From the NCBI GenBank assembly GCA_031422675.1, contig JANPMG010000096.1, positions 1 through 34,238 of the forward strand: DNA of 34,238 bases, in the 5' to 3' direction. Below, in pieces: positions 31,030 through 34,238 of this stretch; position 1 is the stretch's first letter, and each line of letters opens with the position of its first letter. The notes under the pieces are model-generated. The model did not search any database. It had not been told where the DNA came from and worked only from the letters and a program-made list of their open reading frames with translations. This stretch comes from JAENVU01 sp031422675. Lineage in GTDB: Bacteria > Actinomycetota > Acidimicrobiia > IMCC26256 > JAENVU01. The translations under genes were made by a program, and so were the position numbers.

Positions 31030-31037
31030 CCTGCGCC

Positions 31038-31682
31038 GTGCCCACCCTGTCGGAAGCCGAATCGAAAACGCTCGTCGCGGCCCACGGGATCCCGATCCCC
31101 GACGAACGGATCGTGCCCGATGCACCGGCGGCCGTCGCCGCGGCGACCGCGATCGGATATCCCGTCGTCCTGAAGCTCAACGGTGACGCCATTGCGCACA
31201 AGACCGAGCGGGGGCTCGTCCGACTGAACCTGCGCGACGAGGTGGCGGTGGCCGAAGCCGCCACCACCCTGCTCGCCGCCGCCACTCCGGCCGACGGGCC
31301 GGTGAGCCTGCTCGTCGCCCCGATGCTGCACGGCAACCGTGAGTTCATCGCGGGGCTGCACCACGACGAACAGTTCGGCCCGACCGTGATGCTCGGCCTC
31401 GGCGGGATTCTCGCCGAGGCCATTGCCGATGTCGCGTTTCGCCTCGTGCCACTGACCGACGCCGATGCCCACGACCTCGTCGACGATCTGCGCACCCAGA
31501 CGCTGCTCGGTGAGTTCCGCGGCGAACCCGCGGTGGACCGGGATGCGCTCGTGCGGATCATCGTCGGACTCGCGGGTCTCGCCGAGGCGCGGCCCGAGGT
31601 GGTGAGTGTGGACCTCAACCCGCTCATCGTGGTCGACGGTCAGCCGATCGCGGTCGACGCGCTCGTCGAGGTGACGCCGTGA
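31038..31682 (+). CDS. ADP-forming acyl-CoA synthetase, beta (ATP-grasp) subunit
   Basis: 214 residues, an ATP-grasp domain of the succinyl-CoA-synthetase-like (ACD) family. Visible: N-terminal AHGIPIPDERIVPDAP, YPVVLKLNGDAIAHKTERG (nucleotide-binding lysines and the conserved HK of KSDxxxHKTExG), the central VSLLVAPMLHGNREFIAG, and the magnesium site near VDLNPLIV (about 190-197). This matches the stand-alone beta subunit of archaeal-type acetyl-CoA synthetases. GTG 31038 is backed by a leaderless promoter. Its stop overlaps the alpha-subunit start (GTGA), so the two are co-translated. Confidence 0.9.
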   Translation: MPTLSEAESKTLVAAHGIPIPDERIVPDAPAAVAAATAIGYPVVLKLNGDAIAHKTERGLVRLNLRDEVAVAEAATTLLAAATPADGPVSLLVAPMLHGNREFIAGLHHDEQFGPTVMLGLGGILAEAIADVAFRLVPLTDADAHDLVDDLRTQTLLGEFRGEPAVDRDALVRIIVGLAGLAEARPEVVSVDLNPLIVVDGQPIAVDALVEVTP

Positions 31683-33175
31683 CCCCGAACGCCAACTCTC
31701 AGGACCGGCGCGAACAGTTTCGTGCGCTCTTCGAACCGCGTGCGATCGTCGTGGCGGGCGCGTCGAGTCACCCCGGAAAGTTCGGCTTCGTCACGCTCCA
31801 CAACATTCTCAGCCAGGGTTATGCCGGGGGAGTGTTCGCCACCAACCGCGACGGCGGCACCATCCTCGGCGTTGACGCCGTCCCGGGTATCGACGACCTG
31901 CCCGCCGACGCGCCCATCGATCTCGTCTTCGTCTGCACGCCGGCCGCGGCCAACGTCGATCTCCTGCGCGCGTGCGCGCGTCGCGGCATCAAGGCCGCGT
32001 TCGTCACCAGTGCCGGCTACGGCGAGGCGGGCGACGCGGGGCGCGGCGCGGAACGTGAACTCGTCGAACTCGCCACCGAACTCGGGATCCTGCTCGCGGG
32101 CCCGAACGGTCAGGGCGTCGTGAGTACGCCGGCGAGTCTTTGCGCGCAGATCGTGGCGCCGTACCCACCGGCCGGGTCGATCGGTGTGGCTAGCCAGAGC
32201 GGCAACTTCGTGTCGAGCTTCCTCAACGCCGCGGTCCAGACCGATATCGGGATCAGCCGTGCGGTGAGTGCCGGCAACGCGGCCATGATCACCGTGCCGG
32301 ACTACCTCGACTACTACGCCGACGACCCCGCCACGAGCGTCGGGCTTGCGTACGTGGAGGGTATCGCCGACGGCCGCGCGTTCTACGACCGCATTCGCAC
32401 CGTTGCGGAGCGCATGCCGCTCGTTCTGCTGAAAGGCGGCGCGACCGCGGGCGGTCAGCGGGCTGCGGCGAGCCACACGGGCGCACTCGCCAGCGACGAT
32501 CGCGTCTTCGACGGTATGTGCGCCCAGGCCGGTGCCATTCGCGCGGCCACGGTGGAAGAGGCCTTCGAGGCGGCGGCCACTTTCGCCACGCAACCGTTAC
32601 CGCAGGGTCCCAATGTCGCGGTGATGACGACGGCCGGCGGGTGGGGAGTGGTCACCGCCGACGCGATCACCGCGAGCCGGCAACTCCGGCTTGCGCCGAT
32701 GCCCGCGGATCTCATGGCCGCCATCGACACGAAGCTTCCCCCGCGATGGAGCCGCAACAACCCGATCGACCTGGCGGGCGGCGAGACCCGTGACACGATC
32801 CCGGAGGTCATGGCCATGGTCGCGGGTCACGCGGCCGTCGACGCGGTCGTGTACCTGGGGTTGGGGATCCAGAGCAACCAGGCCCGCCTCATGCGTGAAG
32901 GCCGCTTCTATCCCGGCGACGGGCTCGAGCGGATCGTCGAGTACCACGAACGCCAGGACCGACGCTTCGCCGAAGCCGCGGCCGAGATCAGTGACCACAC
33001 CGGGAAGCCGATCCTCACCGCCACGGAACTCGCGATCGCGTTCCCGGACAATGCCGGCCCGCGCGCGGTTCGGGAGAGCGGGCGACTCTGTTACGCGTCC
33101 TCGAATCGGGCGGTGACCGCACTCGGACACCTGTACCGCTACGCCCAGTTCCGCACGCGCCGCGGTCTCAGCTGA
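31679..33175 (+). CDS. ADP-forming acyl-CoA synthetase, alpha (CoA-binding) subunit
   Basis: 498 residues. CoA-binding Rossmann domain at the N-terminus (IVVAGASSHPGKFGFVTLHN, near 20-39; NRDGGTILGVDAVP), then two succinyl-CoA-ligase-like domains. These include GPNGQGVVSTPASLCAQ, SQSGNFVSSFLNAA, and AASHTGALASDD with the family's conserved His (near 267) that carries the phosphate. The reaction is acyl-CoA + ADP + Pi to acid + CoA + ATP, reversible. The order beta then alpha with a 4-bp overlap indicates one enzyme split over two genes. The acyl substrate is unknown; an acid-CoA activity complementary to the AMP-forming synthetase at 27524 is possible. Confidence 0.92.
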   Translation: MTPNANSQDRREQFRALFEPRAIVVAGASSHPGKFGFVTLHNILSQGYAGGVFATNRDGGTILGVDAVPGIDDLPADAPIDLVFVCTPAAANVDLLRACARRGIKAAFVTSAGYGEAGDAGRGAERELVELATELGILLAGPNGQGVVSTPASLCAQIVAPYPPAGSIGVASQSGNFVSSFLNAAVQTDIGISRAVSAGNAAMITVPDYLDYYADDPATSVGLAYVEGIADGRAFYDRIRTVAERMPLVLLKGGATAGGQRAAASHTGALASDDRVFDGMCAQAGAIRAATVEEAFEAAATFATQPLPQGPNVAVMTTAGGWGVVTADAITASRQLRLAPMPADLMAAIDTKLPPRWSRNNPIDLAGGETRDTIPEVMAMVAGHAAVDAVVYLGLGIQSNQARLMREGRFYPGDGLERIVEYHERQDRRFAEAAAEISDHTGKPILTATELAIAFPDNAGPRAVRESGRLCYASSNRAVTALGHLYRYAQFRTRRGLS

Positions 33176-33215
33176 GCATCCGTCGTGAGCACGACGTCGT
33201 GAGTCGAACCCCGTC

Positions 33216-34238
33216 GTGAGTCGAGCCCGGGCGCAGCGGCGCGGCGCACGCGTCCGACGCATCGTCGTGGCGGTCCTCGCCATCATGGGGACCCTCGCCA
33301 TCCTCGGCGCGTTCCAACGGCCGGTCGCGGCACGGCCGCGCGCGCCCGGCCCCACCCTCGGCACACCGCTGTGGTCGGTTCGCCGGATCCCACAACCGAT
33401 CGTGGATGCCGTCGGCGCGCAGCAACTCCGAGGGGAGCTCCTCACCGCCACCGCAGGCAACCGCGCCTGCTTCGTGGTGCACGACCCGAACGGAATCGTG
33501 ACCGAGTCCGACGCCGACACGCCGTTGACGCCGGCCAGCACCATCAAACTGTTGACCGCGATCGCAGCCCTCGATCGGCTCGGCCCCGAGTTCCGGTTCC
33601 GCACCCGCGCGCAGTCCGCCGCAGCACCGCGGGCCGGAACCGTTGATCGCCTGTACCTGGTCGGCGGCGGCGATCCGCTCCTCGCCACGCCGGAACGGAT
33701 CGCACGCGACAACGCGGATCCCAAGACCACCGGGCTGGCCACCACCGCGCTTCTCACCCTGGCCGAGCGCATCACGGCCGCCGGGATCACCGCGATCCCC
33801 GGCGGCATCATCGGCATCGACGACCGTTACGACGCGGTTCGCTACCTGCCTGATTGGTCGGCGGCTGCACGCGCCGCCATCGGGCCGATCGGCGGCCTCA
33901 CCGTGAACGACGGGTTCACCGGCGCCGCGGGAACGGGTGGCGTGGTGACCGATCCGGCCCTCAACGCGGCCACCGAACTGACCCGCCTCCTCCAGGGTCG
34001 AGGCGTGACCGTGGGCCCGCCCGGGCGGGGCGGCCCACCGAGCGCGAGTCCGATCGAGATCGCCGCGATCGAATCAGCACCCCTCCCGGCGATCCTCACC
34101 GAGATGTTGAGCGCCAGCGACAACCTCACTGCGGAGATCCTCGTGCGCGAGCTCGGTGCGGGTCCCGGCGCAGACAACGCAACGCCAGACAACGCAACCC
34201 CGGCGACCTCCGCTGGAGGAACCGATGCGGCGCGCGCT
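33216..34238 (+). CDS. dacB: D-alanyl-D-alanine carboxypeptidase, PBP4/DacB-like (3' truncated by window edge)
   Basis: First 341 residues of a class C penicillin-binding protein that trims peptidoglycan stem peptides outside the cell. A basic N-terminus is followed by a signal-anchor helix at about 16-32. Catalytic motif SxxK is PASTIKLLTA (Ser 108, Lys 111), SxN is SASDNLTAE (Ser 301, Asn 303), and the DacB-typical LVGGGDPLL sits at 148-156. The KTG motif should lie beyond the window. A small repeat DNATPDNATPA occurs near the edge. GTG 33216 is the only start that keeps the frame; two other GTGs upstream are in other frames. It lies 40 bp after the ADP-forming synthetase and may be co-transcribed. 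Confidence 0.9.
   Translation, partial: MSRARAQRRGARVRRIVVAVLAIMGTLAILGAFQRPVAARPRAPGPTLGTPLWSVRRIPQPIVDAVGAQQLRGELLTATAGNRACFVVHDPNGIVTESDADTPLTPASTIKLLTAIAALDRLGPEFRFRTRAQSAAAPRAGTVDRLYLVGGGDPLLATPERIARDNADPKTTGLATTALLTLAERITAAGITAIPGGIIGIDDRYDAVRYLPDWSAAARAAIGPIGGLTVNDGFTGAAGTGGVVTDPALNAATELTRLLQGRGVTVGPPGRGGPPSASPIEIAAIESAPLPAILTEMLSASDNLTAEILVRELGAGPGADNATPDNATPATSAGGTDAARA

Noticed and set aside
33182..33220. Three GTCGTGAG copies before dacB as an operator
   Set aside because: Spacing is irregular (14 and 17 bases) and they coincide with out-of-frame GTG codons; too short to be convincing.

Overview
The window is high-GC DNA (by eye about two-thirds G+C) with many GTG starts, very short intergenic gaps and 4-bp gene overlaps. 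Together with an FbiC-type F420 biosynthesis fusion, a DUF2510 protein, GlcDEF, actinobacterial-style pentose-phosphate genes and many leaderless promoters, this points to an actinobacterium. My best guess is an uncultivated member of Acidimicrobiia, but the lineage is inference. No rRNA, tRNA, CRISPR array, phage or transposase gene was seen. No gene-free stretch exceeds 300 bases; the longest are about 256 bp (27268-27523), 228 bp (24144-24371) and 221 bp (22960-23180), and each is described.

Layout. 1-1262 (+): the end of an ABC exporter (ATPase and permease). 1295-2848 (-): GNAT acetyltransferase and a membrane-anchored DUF2510-matrixin metalloprotease. 2893-4570 (-): heme O synthase (ctaB) and a TlpA/ResA-like thioredoxin, a cytochrome-maturation pair. 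4600-5709 (+): a GroES-like protein and an SDR oxidoreductase. 5809-8566 (-): operon of M20 peptidase, Cys-rich protein and gamma-carbonic anhydrase. 8604-13784 (+): glycolate oxidase glcDEF, a small helical protein and a photolyase. 13861-18391 (-): fbiC, a PfkB sugar kinase and a LOG-family protein. 18502-19872: 6-phosphogluconolactonase (-) divergent from a Mug-like DNA glycosylase (+). 19889-22959 (-): transketolase and transaldolase. 23181-24143 (+): quinone-oxidoreductase-like protein. 24372-27267 (-): GT2, NagA and FIST operon. 27524-33175 (+): AMP-forming acyl-CoA synthetase, Nudix hydrolase, zinc-ribbon membrane protein and a split ADP-forming acyl-CoA synthetase. 33216-34238 (+): a PBP4/DacB-type carboxypeptidase cut by the window end.

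Biology. Most genes are housekeeping: respiration (ctaB, TlpA-like), pentose-phosphate pathway (pgl, tkt, tal), glycolate or 2-hydroxyacid oxidation (glcDEF), acyl-CoA activation and DNA repair. FbiC makes Fo, the deazaflavin that serves as F420 precursor and, in some photolyases, as antenna pigment, so fbiC and phr may be functionally connected.

Most unusual: (i) a family of hairpin-bearing repeats of 91-96 bp at three loci. It is a 2.5-copy perfect tandem array between convergent genes, a single copy filling the fbiC-kinase gap with compensatory stem changes, and a 1.5-copy array that appears to be translated as the N-terminus of the TlpA-like protein. (ii) A second repeat family flanking the zinc-ribbon gene. 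(iii) A recurrent leaderless-promoter pattern, TANNNT placed 6-8 nt before the start codon. It fixes several gene starts and suggests that glcD starts at a non-canonical ATC.
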